NCBI RefSeq assembly: GCF_010015585.1
Contig: NW_022985069.1
Span: forward strand, 1,233,038 to 1,297,037
DNA from: Eremomyces bilateralis CBS 781.70
Lineage: Eukaryota; Ascomycota; Dothideomycetes; Eremomycetales; Eremomycetaceae
Reading direction: 5' to 3'
DNA length: 64,000 nt
A model generated the notes under the pieces. The model saw only the letters and a program-made list of their open reading frames with translations. It did not search any database and was not told where the DNA came from. A program made the position numbers and the translations under genes. This document shows positions 34,662 to 46,943 of this stretch, piece after piece (positions within the stretch are counted from its first letter, which is position 1; the number at the start of each line of letters is the position of its first letter).

Positions 34662-35444
34662 ATGGCTTCCCGGAAATCCATCCTCATCATCAACCCCAAC
34701 AGCACCCAATCCATGACCGACGGCCTCAAACCCCTCGTCGACTCCCTCCATTTCCACAATGTCCACCCCCCTCTCCCCCCTAAACCAACCCACTAACCTT
34801 CCCCATAGACCACCTACACCTATTTCACCGCCCCCAGCGGCCCTCCCTCTATCAACTCCGCCACCGACACCACCGCCTCCGCCCAGCACTGCCTCCCCTC
34901 CCTCCTCCACCTCCTCCCCCACCATGACGGCTTCCTCATCGCCTGCTACTCCGCGCACCCTCTCGTCGCCCTCCTCCAGGCGCACGAGACGGTGCGCGCC
35001 GGGAAGAAAATGGTCACCGGGATCTTCGAAGCGAGCGTCGCCACGAGCCTACAGTGCCTGGCGCCAGGCGAGCGGTTCGGGATCGTGAGCACGGGGCAGG
35101 CGTGGGAGGCGATGTTGAGCGAGGCGGTGCGGGATTTCTTGGGGGCGGAGACGAGCGCGCGGTTCGCCGGGGTGGAGACGACGGGGTTGACGGCGGTGGA
35201 GCTGCATGATGTGGGGGCGGAGGTGGTGGGGGAGAGGATGCGGGAGGCGGTGGGGCGGTTGGTGCGGAGAGGGGAGATCGGGGCGGTGTGTTTGGGGTGT
35301 GCAGGGATGGCGGGAATGAATGAGATGGTGAGGGGGGCGTTGGTGGGGGAATTGGGGGGGGAGAAGGGGGGGAGGGTGAAGATTGTGGATGGGGTGCAGG
35401 CGGGGGTGGCGTGGTTGGAGGGGGCCATTCGGATGGAGTTCTGA
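34662..35444 (+). CDS. Asp/Glu/hydantoin racemase family protein (DCG1-like)
   Basis: Seen: exon 1 34662-34760 and exon 2 34809-35444 (48-nt intron with a weak GTCCAC donor) give 244 aa. SILIINPNSTQSMT is the N-terminal signature of the hydantoin racemase/DCG1 group. The paired catalytic cysteines are present: Cys79 in FLIACYSAHP and Cys197 in VCLGCAGMAGM. The middle block VTGIFEASVATSLQCL and GERFGIVSTGQAWE also fits. Family: proton-swapping racemases with a two-cysteine active site that act on hydantoins or amino acids. The yeast homologue DCG1 lies beside the allantoin-use genes. Inference: a role in ureide or hydantoin catabolism. The substrate is unknown. The gene is GC rich with strongly G-biased codons in its 3' half. 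Confidence 0.85.
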
Positions 35445-35733
35445 TGGGTTCGAGAATATTGTAGTATAGGTCTGCTTGGGTGAAGTCGTAAATATGAATC
35501 GATTCCCGTCCTCTACTCGGCTGTGGATGCGCCATCCACTATCATGAGGCTATCAGAACTCCCCGTTCGCTATGGAAAGCCAGAAATGCTGGTATTTGAC
35601 CCTTTCCTCTGGCAAGGTCAACGTCGCCCGCCTCATCACCTCGGTTTATCCCAGCTCTACATATATCCCTCGTGATGGACAATATGCTAATTCGCTCTCC
35701 CTCAAATCAAGGGGTATCCTCTTTGCTCCCAGC

Positions 35734-36787
35734 CTACATCTCCATCTCATCGGGATCCTTCTGCATCACCCCCCTTTTCTCATTCGACCAGACCACAAAC
35801 TCATCAATCACCCCCGGCCACGCAGCATCCTCACTCCAAAACCCCAACCTTTCATCTTCCATGGTCTTCAGCGCGAACTGGTACGTCTGATCCCACATGT
35901 CGCGGTTCACACCCTTCTTCCAGTTGCTGAGCAGGTATTCTTGCCACAGCGCGAGCCAGTCGGTCGTCTTGCTCGCCCACCGCCAGCCTTGGGAGGAGAA
36001 CAGCACTTTCCAGAACTCGATCGCCATTTCCAGGTCGATGGTGCGGGCGCGCTCGGAGTTGATGCCCAGGGAAAACGTGTGGCGGTAGACTCGCTTGAAG
36101 ACAGCCGGATCTTTAGGAAGTTGGGACTGGATGCTTTTCGCGAGGGACTGTTGCTTGCTGATAGTGTCGGCCCTGGAGATATGGATATTAGCGCTTGGCG
36201 GATGGGGAAGGGTAGCTTCGGTGTATGTACCCTAACTCTTGCCAGCCCTCGATGAACTTCTCCCGCTTCATCTCCCCCATCGAAGGGCTCTTGACGATCT
36301 CAGAGACGACGAATAGCCCGATCGATTCTACCGACACTTTCAGGTCCCCGAGATATCGCATCATACCGTCCATCCCGATCGTATCAGGCGAGGAGGGGTC
36401 GTCTATATACGGATTAGAGGGGCGTCGTTCAAGCTGAGGATCGAGATCCTAACCGCAGTATTGGTCGAACAGCTTCGATAGCGTCGTCTTCTGCGGGCTG
36501 TTGCCATAATACCTATGCCACCGTCAGCAGGCCACCCTCCGAAGTCGAGCGAGCGAGACTAACGCGTTGATCGTTTGCTGGACATTCCAGGCATTTCCTC
36601 GGAGTAACTGGAGGCTCACTCGAAGTCAGTACACCTATGTATACCACGACCCATGTTGCTCCTATCCAACCCCATGTTCGACAGAAAGAAGTGCACTTGC
36701 CCTGGCTGCGGTGGTCCTGTCTATCCCAGCAACTTTCACAAAATCCGACACAGCAGCTTTCTGCTGCGCGGTCATCGGCGCCGGCAT
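35734..36787 (-). CDS. DCN1: DCN1-like cullin neddylation E3 (UBA + PONY domains)
   Basis: Seen: exons at 36787-36701, 36607-36564, 36512-36454, 36402-36231 and 36172-35734 give 266 aa. The N-terminus MPAPMTAQQKAAVSDFVKVA, then LLRGNAWNVQQTINAYYG, is a UBA-like domain. The PONY (potentiating neddylation) domain follows, with LFDQYC, MRYLGDLKVSVES, KREKFIEGWQELG, LEMAIEFWKVLF, LLSNWKKGVNRDMWDQTYQF and AAWPGVIDEFVVW. Role: a scaffold E3 that brings Ubc12~Nedd8 to cullin/Rbx1 and activates SCF-type ligases. Oddity: the first intron (36700-36608) begins GCAAGT rather than GT. No usable GT donor lies nearby that keeps the UBA helix in frame, so this is a GC-AG intron. Confidence 0.93.
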
Positions 36788-37139
36788 GATGGGGTATATA
36801 GAAGTGGCAGAACTTTCAGTTTCAGGATCGCCGTCTTCGCTGCTCCGAAAGTACCAGGGTAAGGAACCCCCTCTGGCTTCTCCAGTGCTGTGGTGTTTTT
36901 GTATATCGGATGTGATGGGTCAGCGGGGAGGCCAGGTCCGATGCTGAGCGGCAAACGAGCGGTGGGGGTTCCAGATGGGGATTCAAAACAGTCAACAATC
37001 TTGCTCGAGGCTCAGGGAAATAAATGAAGCATATAATAGGGTATCGTTACATGTGCAAAGTCATGATACTAGGCACATGAGGTAATTGACCATCATATGG
37101 TTGCGGTGGGAGGTGAAGCCAGGCGTGAGTTCACTGACT
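36788..37139. other. Upstream region of DCN1
   Basis: Promoter-side sequence. No gene is seen. Confidence 0.4.
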
Positions 37140-37690
37140 AAGAACGAAGCTGCCAAAAAACGCACTATCGTTATAAAACTTCTTAAATGGGGAAATAGCA
37201 TTTCACTAAGCTTCTTACTAAGTCATATCACCGCTCTCACGGAAAAATCATCAGCTGAAGATTAACCGTCTGCCTCCGGGCAGCCATGTGAATTTAGATT
37301 ACACTCCCCATGCTGTACCATTTTCCTCGAATTTCCCAAATAGGGAGATCAAATTTCACTAAGCTTCTTACTAAGACATACCTCCACCCTCTCGCAATTA
37401 TCGAAGTGTAAAAGATTAGGCGCCAGTCCACTCAGTGACGCATATGCTGCGCTGGCTACTAGCAAATTTGTCTCCCACCGGCTTTACTGCCTGCATCCTC
37501 CATCCTCCTGTTAAGAGCCAATTAATCCAGTGAATTTAAATTACACCATCAAACTGTATTGTCGTCATTAAATGGCCCAAATAGGAAAATATAATTCCAC
37601 TAAGTGTCTTACTAAGATATACACCCACCCTTTGGAATTTCCAGGGTCCCGAAGATTAGGCGCCAGCCCCCCCGGGTGGCGCAGGTACAG
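37140..37690. repeat. Degenerate tandem repeats (three diverged units)
   Basis: Seen: the block TTTCACTAAGCTTCTTACTA recurs near 37200 and 37353 and, with changes (TTCCACTAAGTGTCTTACTA), near 37596. Each is followed by a short AT stretch and a C-rich run (TATCACCGCTCTC, CATACCTCCACCCTCTC, TATACACCCACCC). The last two also share AAGATTAGGCGCCAG, and GTGAATTTA(G/A)ATTACAC precedes the second and third copies. Spacing is unequal (about 150 and 243 bases), so the units have gained or lost sequence. No coding potential. Origin unknown. Confidence 0.75.
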
Positions 37691-39162
37691 ACCTGATTGT
37701 GGCAGCATCCATACACCCCTCCTCCCTGCCCTTGGTAGGCACCACCCTCCCCCACAGTCCACACTTCAATGTCCACAGGCACCCGTTGGTACCCTTTTGG
37801 TGGTGTCCAAGGAGAGTTGCACCCACCCCCATCCCCCCAGACACCCACCGGAAGACCCAAAGAGATCTCCATTAAGCATCAAATCCACCTCTACCCACCG
37901 CAAGATCCTCAAGGCTTACTTACCTACAATAACTAACCCATAAGCACTCATTCATCTACAGCACCTCATTCACGTCACCAGCAACCTATCACAGCAAATC
38001 ATCTCAAAGCCAGCACATTACTGAATCAATTGCATTACTACCGATACAAGTGGCCCTCCCTCTGCAGTCTCCAGTCTCCAGTCTCCACGAATAAAGAGAT
38101 ATACCAGCCAGCCTGGTGTTGCATTTTGTTGCCATTGCCATGGCCAGCGCCCTCCGATCACGCATACCGGTATGTGGTCCCAATCCCCACCAAACCTGCA
38201 CCCAGCACTTGTGAATTATGGGTTCGTGTGTCTGCCTGTGTGCGGGTGCGCTAGTTTGCATCACAAACCGAATCCGCAAATCTAGAACAGAAGCAAACAA
38301 AGTGTGAAAGTCGAGTCGGGTCGAGTCGAGTCGAGGACAAGCGAGTTGGGTGGGTCAAACTAGGGAAAGAGACAGAAAGAGTGTAGGAAACAAAGGAATA
38401 TGAAAACCCGAAGCCCCGAAAGGTGAAAACCAGCCAGCCAGCCAGCCAGCCGACGTCCAGGTAGTAGCCCGTCCAGTCCAGTCCAGTCTATTCAGTCGGA
38501 CGTTCCCACCACCCTGCCGAACCGAACCGAACCCAGCCCCGTCATCCCAAGCCAGCCAGCAAACTCGCAAACCCCCGAAAAAGAGACAAATCAAAATCAA
38601 ACGATCAATCAAACCCCGGAAACTGAACCGAACGGGATTGTGCGCGACCCCGCGGGTACGATATGATACCCTCCGACCCCGCAAAATGCGGTAATGGAAA
38701 AAACAGGAGATAAGGAAGGGACGAATTACAAAGTGGGTAAGGTGTAGATAACACAAGTCTCGCGCACCCCGAAGGCGGGGCACTTCGAGAAGGGAACGTA
38801 TCGTATCAGAGGAGAAGGCAGGCCGTATGCTGGATGTGAGGGAAGGTGATGAAACAAGTGAGAGAGTGTGTGCGATGAACCGGTATGCGCAGCGCGTCCC
38901 GTGCCTCAAACGGGAGACACGGCACTGAAGATCGAACCATGGAAGCAGTAAGAGAAATTCGGAAAGCAGGGAGGAATCAATCTAGCAACTCCGCGCCATG
39001 CTCCGAAAACAGAATCCGAACCGATGATTTTGGTGAGGGGAGAACCGAGCGGTGGACCCAGATCGGGCCGTCGTGGCGTTCGATCCGAGATGACAAATGA
39101 AAAAGGAATCGTGGTCGTGGTATGGATGGGTGGGCGGTGAGGAGTGGTTAAGGAGCGGACGA
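37691..39162. other. Intergenic, simple repeats
   Basis: C-rich then A-rich spacer. Short simple repeats are visible: GGTCGAGTC-type units near 38310-38335, (CCAG)n near 38430-38455 and CCAGTCCAGTCCAG near 38475. The minus-strand frame 38355-38909 runs through these repeats and is not supported as a gene. This region holds the 3' side of the C2H2 regulator. Confidence 0.45.
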
Positions 39163-42130
39163 TTAGTATGCCGTCTGCATTTCCAGGGCGCGCACGTTGG
39201 GCGGCGCGATGGCGGGGGTAGGGGTGGTGTGATGGTGGGAGACGGCGTCTTCGTAGCCGACGAGCGCCTGTGCGTGAAGCTTGAACGCTTCACCCATGAG
39301 TTTCGTGATACTGTGGCAATGCATGTCAGCGTAATTCCCAATGGACGTGCGGAACAGAAAGAGAGTCATGGGAAAATGGAAAAATGGAAAAATGGAAAAA
39401 TGGAAAACATACCCCCACACCACCACCTCATCGATCATGCCCCCCCAAATCCTCGCCACGGTGCTACTCAGCTTCGTCTCCCCTCCCTCCGCCTCCTCAT
39501 CCAGCAGCGTCCGCAGCTTGTTATACATCCCCACCTCCTCTTCCGTCGCCGGCTCCTCGTCGTGCTCCAGCCGATACAGCCACAGCGTCAGGATCACCAT
39601 CAGATCCATCCCGCACAGCGGATGCTCGATGCTCCAGTTCGTCGCGCTCGTCCGCGCCACCCAGCGGATCCCCTGCAGCGCTGCCACCTCGATGCACTCG
39701 TAGCATTCCTGGATCACCTTGATCATCTCCTCCGAGCGGGAGACGCGGTCGCGCGCCTGGGTCATCGCGCTGGCGACTTCGTAAGGGTCGTGGTAGCGGA
39801 GGACTTCCTGGATGGATTTGAGGTCGACAGCGAGGCGCGCGCGGGTGTTGCGGTAGAGCGCCATGGCGTTGAAGATGAGGGGGTGGCCTTTATGCGGGGC
39901 GGACAGCCGCACGACGACGGTCTCCGACTCGCACAGATCCAGGGACTTCTCCCAGGTCTCGAGGGCGAGCCGTAGCTTGTACTCGGTGACGACGTCCTGC
40001 AGGGCCTCCGGGCTGCGCTTGTGGTACCAGACTTCGAGGAACAAGGCGTTGATCATGACGCGGGTCGCGAAGGCGGAGTAGCGGATCGGCGAGTCGGAGA
40101 AGAGGTGGTCGTGCGCGGTTTTGAAGGTGAGGATGGCGGAGGAGGCGAGGGCGTCACGCCAGGCGGCGGCGGAGGACGGGTCGAGGGTCCAGAGGGATTC
40201 AGAGGAGGGGAGTTCGAGGGTGTCGAATTCGTTGAAGGCGATCGCCGGTGTGTGGTTGTAGGTGAGGGTGAGAAGGCCGAAGAAGATGTAGACGGCGTAG
40301 TAGGTGCGGCGGCATCCTTCGTCGAGGATCCAGTCGGCGTGGCTGGGTTGCGTGCCTTTGCGGGCTTCGGTGCGGAGTTGGAGTTCGAACCGGTTTCCGG
40401 CCACCATCTGTTATCGTTAGTGAAGACCTTTCAATAGGGGATGACTACGAACATTGGCAAGAAGACCCTTAATGGAACATGCCCATTCCAGGCCTTTGGG
40501 ATCCCCGCTCCAGCTAGCGAAGGTCATATTTAACAATGTACTCTGCATCGTCCACAACGGACATCTCCTCGAGCTGAAGTTTTCCTTGTTTTGCAAGAAC
40601 TGTTGGACCAGCACCTTCGAGCCAATGTGAAGCATGTACGCCTGATCTTGTTCGAAAGTGTAGAGAGCCCCGATGGAGAGGACCGCCAACAGCAACGGTG
40701 CTGCCGTCTCCGCCGGATCGAACGACGCAGGATGCAGGAAGGGCAGGTGATGATGGAACAGGTTGAAGTACGTCGACAGATACCGGTTGAGGACCGGCAT
40801 CGTCGGTAACTGGAAGGTGTCCAGCAGCGCCACTTCACTGTCGTGTCGCTTGATGTTCTCGAGGATTCGCGCGCATTGCTCTTCGTTCTGCACCTGCGGC
40901 GCCTTGGCGACGATCAATACCTGTCCTGGGCCCGGAGATCTTCGGTAGTCCACCGGAGACACGGGTCCCATCATGGATGGGAGGGGTGATAGCGCACCGG
41001 GAGTTCCCATGCAGGACATGTGGATGGACTCGTTCAGCGATTGCGCCATGTGTGCGGACGGCTCGGTATTCGACATGGTGCGTTCCATGATGGGTGGAAG
41101 CTGTGAAGCCATCGCCTGCACGGTCGAGGAGCTGTTGAATGTGAGATGTGATTCCTGCGAGCCGGAAATGCTGGACGAGATGGAGTGCGCTTTCGGTTCG
41201 CGGACGGTCTGCGGGAGGAACGAATCCCACGGCATCTGCGGAAGTGAAACCGATCCATTCGTCGTCGTGTACGGTCCAGTGGGCTCGAGGAGCGTGGGGC
41301 CGTTCGCCGAGATGACCGCGTCGGGCATGGCACCCACATGCATTCCCATGCTGTCAACGAACGCTTCGGGTTCTTGGCTCGCCATTGCTTTGTGATGAAA
41401 GTCAGTCATCAGCATTGCTGCGGTTTCGAGGTCTACCATGCCATCACTGCTGGCTTCAATCTGCTCTAACGTCGCCGAATCCAGGCCTAGTGCTGCGGCC
41501 GGCGGCTTCGCTGCCGGTGGTGCGTTGGCCGCGGCCGCATTCGTCTTCTGGTTATTTCGACGCTTATGTTCGCTGGTGAGGGGAATCCCTCCATCTTTCG
41601 CATGGACGGTACGGTCATGTCTTAAGAGCAGATCGCGACGGACGAACGTGCTGCGACATTTAAGGCATTTGAAAGGTCGTTCTTTTGTATCTAGATCGAG
41701 GCGAACACGTTAGCAGACGACCACCACGTATTCCTCGATTTGAGCGATAATTCTCCCGACACGGTTCGACCCCACGACGATCGTCATCGATCGAGTTTCA
41801 CGTCCCATGTCCAACGTCGACCAAACCGCTCAGTTCGCGTTGTCCATGAGCTTCCCCGCTTTCGCGACCCTCCATGCACGCGACTCGTCCACGTCCCCGC
41901 GTCCCATCGAACCGTGTCCTTTCACATGTAATGGACGAGAGCGGAAAAAAATGGTACTTACGCGACCGTTCATGACGACTTCGATGCTCGCTCCGGCTGA
42001 ATGCCCGATTGCAGAACTGACACTTGTATTTCTTCTCGGGAGCGCCGGGTTGCTTGCGACCGCCGGGGGTCGCGCTCGCGGTGGAGGGAGCGGCGGGTGC
42101 AACGGCCATGGTTGCAGTTGCGGCGGGCAT
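39163..42130 (-). CDS. C2H2 zinc-finger transcription factor with Fungal_trans domain
   Basis: Seen: exons at 42130-41962, 41690-40453, 40407-39413 and 39310-39163 give 849 aa. Two C2H2 fingers sit at the N-terminus. Finger 1 is YKCQFCNRAFSRSEHRSRHE (Cys37, Cys40, His53, His57). Finger 2 is FKCLKCRSTFVRRDLLLRHD (Cys65, Cys68, His81, His86). They are joined by the linker HTKERPFKC, and intron 1 (271 nt) splits them. The central part is Ser/Met/Pro rich. From about residue 290 the Fungal_trans-type domain begins (YLSTYFNLFHHHLPFLHPAS, LLLAVLSIGALY) and runs through exon 3. The third intron (39412-39311) is 102 nt, stop-free and in phase, so it could be retained. Family: this finger pair plus regulatory domain is common in ascomycete carbon- and stress-response regulators. 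The target genes are unknown. Confidence 0.85.
39368..39406. repeat. 9-bp microsatellite inside intron 3 of the C2H2 gene
   Basis: Four near-perfect AAAATGGAA units lie within the intron. They would encode a short Phe/His/Pro-rich insert on the minus strand if the intron were retained. Confidence 0.75.
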
Positions 42131-45100
42131 TTAGAACGATGGGCGAACACGCCGGGGGGGATGGATATCTGAGGATGGTCGTTTGGTCGTGGTGATAGGC
42201 GAATTTGATGATCTTCGGCAGGCGGATGGAGATGGGGTGGTCCGGATGGTGGAGGAGCAGCAACTCGGGTTGCGCGAGGAGTTCAATTTGAAGGCGGGCA
42301 GGACGACAGTTGGTGTTTGACCGGGTGCATGCCGACGCATTTACTGGAAAGGGTATGGATGATATGTCGGGTCTGAGTTGGGTGAGGGAGTCGGGTTCGA
42401 TGCGTTTGCGAGGAGCCGTGGGTGACGATGATGATCGGAAGGGAAAGGGAAGGAGACAGCGTGGGCTTTTTCCGTGTTACGGGAAGATAGCGGCGGTGAA
42501 TGGAGGAAACTAAGCGTCGCCGACGACAAAGTATATGGATTCGGGATGTGCAGGAACAGTGAACAATCGTTGCCAGATGCAATTCAGTTGCGTGTACAAT
42601 GAATGGGACAATAGGTGGTGGAGGTGGAGGTGGCAGTTCGAAGAATTTGAGGGTATGGAGGGGAAGAGGGACTTTCTCAGCCAGGAAATGTGAGGGAGGG
42701 AGGGGAACTTTCATCCAGCTAAAGTTCAGGGTGAAAAGGTGGGCGGGACTGGAGGGGCCTTCGGTCTTCACGTTAGTGGGAGAAGGGAGAGGGAGACAGA
42801 GGGGGAAGACGCCAACAGAGTGTCGTGGTCATCCCATCGCCGTGCGTCCCTCCGTCTCCCTCTCGCTCCCAGCACTGACTCTGGTTGTGGCCTGTGTCAG
42901 GCTGTGGCTCTCGGCGACTCGGACTGGTGAGTGTCTGTGCTGAATCGCTGACTGCTGCAGTGCTGCTTTGCTTCTGCTTTCCCGCTTCGTACAAGTAAAA
43001 GGGGGATTTGCAACCCCCCCCTAAATCACAGCGGTTGAAACGTGAAACTTACACGGGACGGTTTGTCCGGGGCAAATCCCTCAATTTCCGTCTGGTTCGA
43101 TGCCCCACAGACGGGCGCTATGCCTGTTTTGATGATAATGTAATCAATAGGCGGGTGTTAAAGTTGTAACAATACGAAGGTCGACTACGGCATCCCGGGC
43201 GCATCTCATCATCTCATTTCGTTCATTTCCTCCCTCCCAAGGAAAAGTAACGTTGGTCCATCAGCGCTTCACGTTACATATCTTTGTCATTGTTTTGGAT
43301 CATGGATGTGATGTGATGAGATCCAGATAGGATGCCCATTCTTCCCCAAGATCGCTATTGATATCTCCTATTGTTATCCCCGGCCTTCCTCCGTCCTGCA
43401 TCATCCCTTCTTCACCCCAACCAACCCACTGTACCCCCCGCCGTGCCACCACCAATTCCACCCCCTCAGCTCGCCAGCCATGCCCCCGCGCACAACATGG
43501 CACAGGACACTCCATCTCCCCCCAAACCTGCAATCTCTCTCATTTCCGCATCATGGCCGTCTGCTTCATCAGTAGTGTTTCTGCCGGTCGACGATCCGGG
43601 CAACAACCGCCATGCGGCACCCAGCATCCTAGTTTTCTGCTCGTCAAAAGTGCCGCTCAAATTGCCCCTCCTTACATGTATCGTAGTGGAAGCGCGCGGG
43701 GCGGTTGCGGATACTTTTTTTGCGGTCCAGGGGTTGCTGTGAGGGCCGGAGATGCGCTGGCATATTGACGTCTCTTATAACGGACAGACGATCACTCATC
43801 ACCCCAAGGAATCCTTCACCACGCTGGCATCGTGAACTGGGTGCGTCCGATCAATAAAAATAACTCCATCCTTCCATGCGTGTCCTCGTCCGCTCGTTCG
43901 GATACGCCTTGATACCGCAGCCCTCCTCAACCCCCCCCGACCATCTTCAGAGCTCTCCCCATGAATCGTCAACGCTGCGATCGCCCAGCAAGGAAATGCT
44001 AATTTAGCTGCTGGCCATCATGCGTTGCGCCGTCCAGGATCCAATCGATCTGTCCCAACTCCCTCGTTTTCCCACCGCCGTCCCACATCGTGTCCTGTAC
44101 TCCTGCGACTGGTATCGGTGGCGGTGACAGACCGACAGGTCAATCCGAGCCAGATCGAACAGGTCTGCGTTGGGGTGAGCGTTCCGATAGGTCGCGGTCG
44201 GATGGACTGCTATGCGCGATTGCTATTGTGGGAGGGTTCAGCCACAGGATGGAAGTCATAGATAATCGATGCGAGGTGGATGTACACCGAATTTGTTGAG
44301 TGAGCCACTTGTTGTACATACTAACTACTACGCAAGGGTTGGAGAGGTCTTGGTGATTGTTCTTTGATCTTCACGTCAACTCGATACATCGAGGATGAGA
44401 TCCGTGGAAAACCAATCTCCAGGACGCCCACCAAATTGACCTATGTATATCCATTATCACAGAGCCACCCATGCCTCCGTAGCACATCCCTCTCATCAGG
44501 ATCCATCCCTCTCATCACGGCCTATGACCTCGCCGCAACGACCACTCATCTCCCCCTCCCATCTCGGCCCGCCCGCTCATCTCTCATTGTCCCAACCCCT
44601 CCATTTTCCCGATGCCCCAACCCACCAGTCCCCGCGCGCCCCTCCGTTCTCGACCCTCCATTCGCCAAGGGGTACGGGCCCGTCACCGAACGACTTCACG
44701 AATGACTTGAGACTTCCGCTCGATCCCGTCCTACATTGGTTTAATCATCAGGAGCAGCGGGGAGCGGAATTGCAGAATGACATAATACTAGGTATTCAAA
44801 GGCCCAAACCACGCCGCTCTTTTCTCACATCCCAAAAACCTCAATTCCCCTGACCATCGCCGCGATCATCGTAGCTTGGTGAGTCTAGCTCAGCCAGGCT
44901 TACTAGCACAATATTGTTCGGGACGGTGTCGTCACGTTAGCGGGGCTTTAAGGGGGAATCGCTGCTAGCGAGATGGTGATGATGTCTGATGATAATGCTC
45001 CGTAAAATATTGGATTTCTGCTTAGCACCGTACAACTCCAGCACACCGTACGAGCGTATCCGCCTTCCCCGGACCAACCGGGATGCACCACGGACTGGAG

Positions 45101-46943
45101 TCTGGAGTACCGGACTCATATGCTGGCTTCATGATAGCTTGTTTTCGACGCCAGGATGTAGGCTCTCATCCGCAAGGAAGATTTCTTCGTCGATACTCCA
45201 GACGTGCTAACGATATTGGCCGTCCGCTTCGAAATCAATTATATATAGTCATCTACATCGTCACTATTACTAAAAGCGAAAGTTCAATCCTCCATCGCGT
45301 TTAGATGGCCCGTCACACCGACGATAGGACAGCCGATACCGAGCGGCCGAGGGACCGTGGAAATCCCCACAACGTCCAGAATTCAGTTGCTAGACCACTG
45401 ATGACTGACCAGATACAGAGATCCACTGAATTCCAAAATGCTGGGCAAGGAACCCATGCCAGTCGATCAATTAGGTACGAAGAGTTCGCAGTTCGCAGTT
45501 CGCGCCTTTGACCTCGCCCATTCCCCCTTACGGCGCAGTTGCGGCGATTTCGTCTCATCGGCTTCATCTTTCCTCCAATCTTGAATTCGCGGTCCATTCG
45601 CCGCACTATGCGACCCGGCCGAATGGGCACCATTTCCGCAACGACATACTTATACAGGAATACTGTGTCCTTAAATCCTGATGTGTGCATCATCAATACG
45701 AAATCTCAAGCCCTGTGCAAATTAAACAAATCGCCATGTGCTCAGCCAATTTCCGAGGCGCGGGCCTGAATGCGCTGGGTGTGGTGGCCAGTGTGCAGTG
45801 CCCGCCTTCAGCCTTGGCTACCAAACGTTCCGAGTCCCAGTCCCTCGGTCCGGTGGAAGGTTTCTAGAAGACGGAGGTTTGGGGAGTTAGGACTTAGGAG
45901 TTAGGGGCGGGATGGCGGGGCACACTACAACACGTGTGGAGGGGGAAACGTCAATAAATTTTGAGGGGACACTGCGCCTAGGTAAGTGTAAACCGCATGG
46001 TTTGTCCGTGGATAGATAGAAGTATATTTGGTCCAAGTAAACAAGTGCCGCGGGTTCGCGGAATCGGAGTTTCGAGGATGGAAAAATTGCTGAGTTTAAC
46101 TTGAAGCGGCAGGTAGAGTTTCTGTTCGTACTACTGCATCTCCGACATTAATGATAGATGGAATTGTTAATAACAGGAGCTGGTTCACTGTGACGGTCGA
46201 CGGCCAGCTGCAGACATTCGTTATGAGGAGTCCAATCCAATATGCTAGTCAAAACGCCGGACGCAATAGAAGAGGGTTGTCCCTCATACAAAATCTCTTC
46301 TCCCGCAATAGCAGGTTGGAAAAACTGCTAAGACAGCAGAGAAACCCAACGCCTGATCCGTACGGTAATTATGCAAGGCACAACCAGAAAACACGCTTCC
46401 ATGCATGGTATGACAGGATCCGTACACTGCGGTCTGTACAGAGTAATGGCACTGCAATCAAGCGTCCGTACAACGTGCGGAAATTTGGCGGGCAAATCGC
46501 CCCGCTGGACTCATCACTATTCGACCGGTAGAAGCGAAATATGTGTGATTGGAGATGGTCGCAAGTGACACGACGTGGACGGAAATAGTTCGTAACACAT
46601 AAGATGCAGGACATCGGGATGCAAGGAAATGCATCTGGATAGAAGGATACTAATAATAATAGGACCGGGTTGGTAGCTATGGCGTCCGTAATGAAAACAA
46701 TAGGGATGCGAAAGCTAGTAAAGTAAGGGTTCAGTCAGAATTCTTGACTGAGCAAGACGTGAGCAAGGCATTATTGTTGGTATAGAAATGCAACTCTGAA
46801 ATCTAAATCCGGAAACTGTACGGAGTAGAACCATGTTAAGATTTGGGAGGAGCTCCAGAGCTCCAGTCCCCAACCGCGGCTCCTTTTCGGCAAATTCCAC
46901 ATAACATTATGTACCAAATTCCCCATTTCTTTCCATAAATGCT
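42131..46943. other. Long spacer (4.8 kb), no gene supported
   Basis: The first ~900 bases are likely promoter and leader of the C2H2 regulator. The rest has frames of up to ~136 aa on both strands (for example 43358-43768, 44443-44853, 46151-46531), none with a motif, convincing codon pattern or splice partners. No transposase, long inverted repeat or RNA gene other than the tRNA that follows was recognised. Confidence 0.4.

Noticed and set aside
3402-36787. A classical secondary-metabolite cluster
   Set aside because: No polyketide synthase, NRPS, terpene cyclase or P450 is present. Apart from the possible phenol-oxidation trio, the genes are unrelated housekeeping functions.
38355-38909. 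184-aa minus-strand open frame
   Set aside because: It runs through simple repeats (CCAG-type and CCAGT-type) and shows no conserved motif.
46151-46531. 126-aa plus-strand frame in the gene-poor interval
   Set aside because: No recognisable motif, no splice partners and composition similar to surrounding non-coding DNA.
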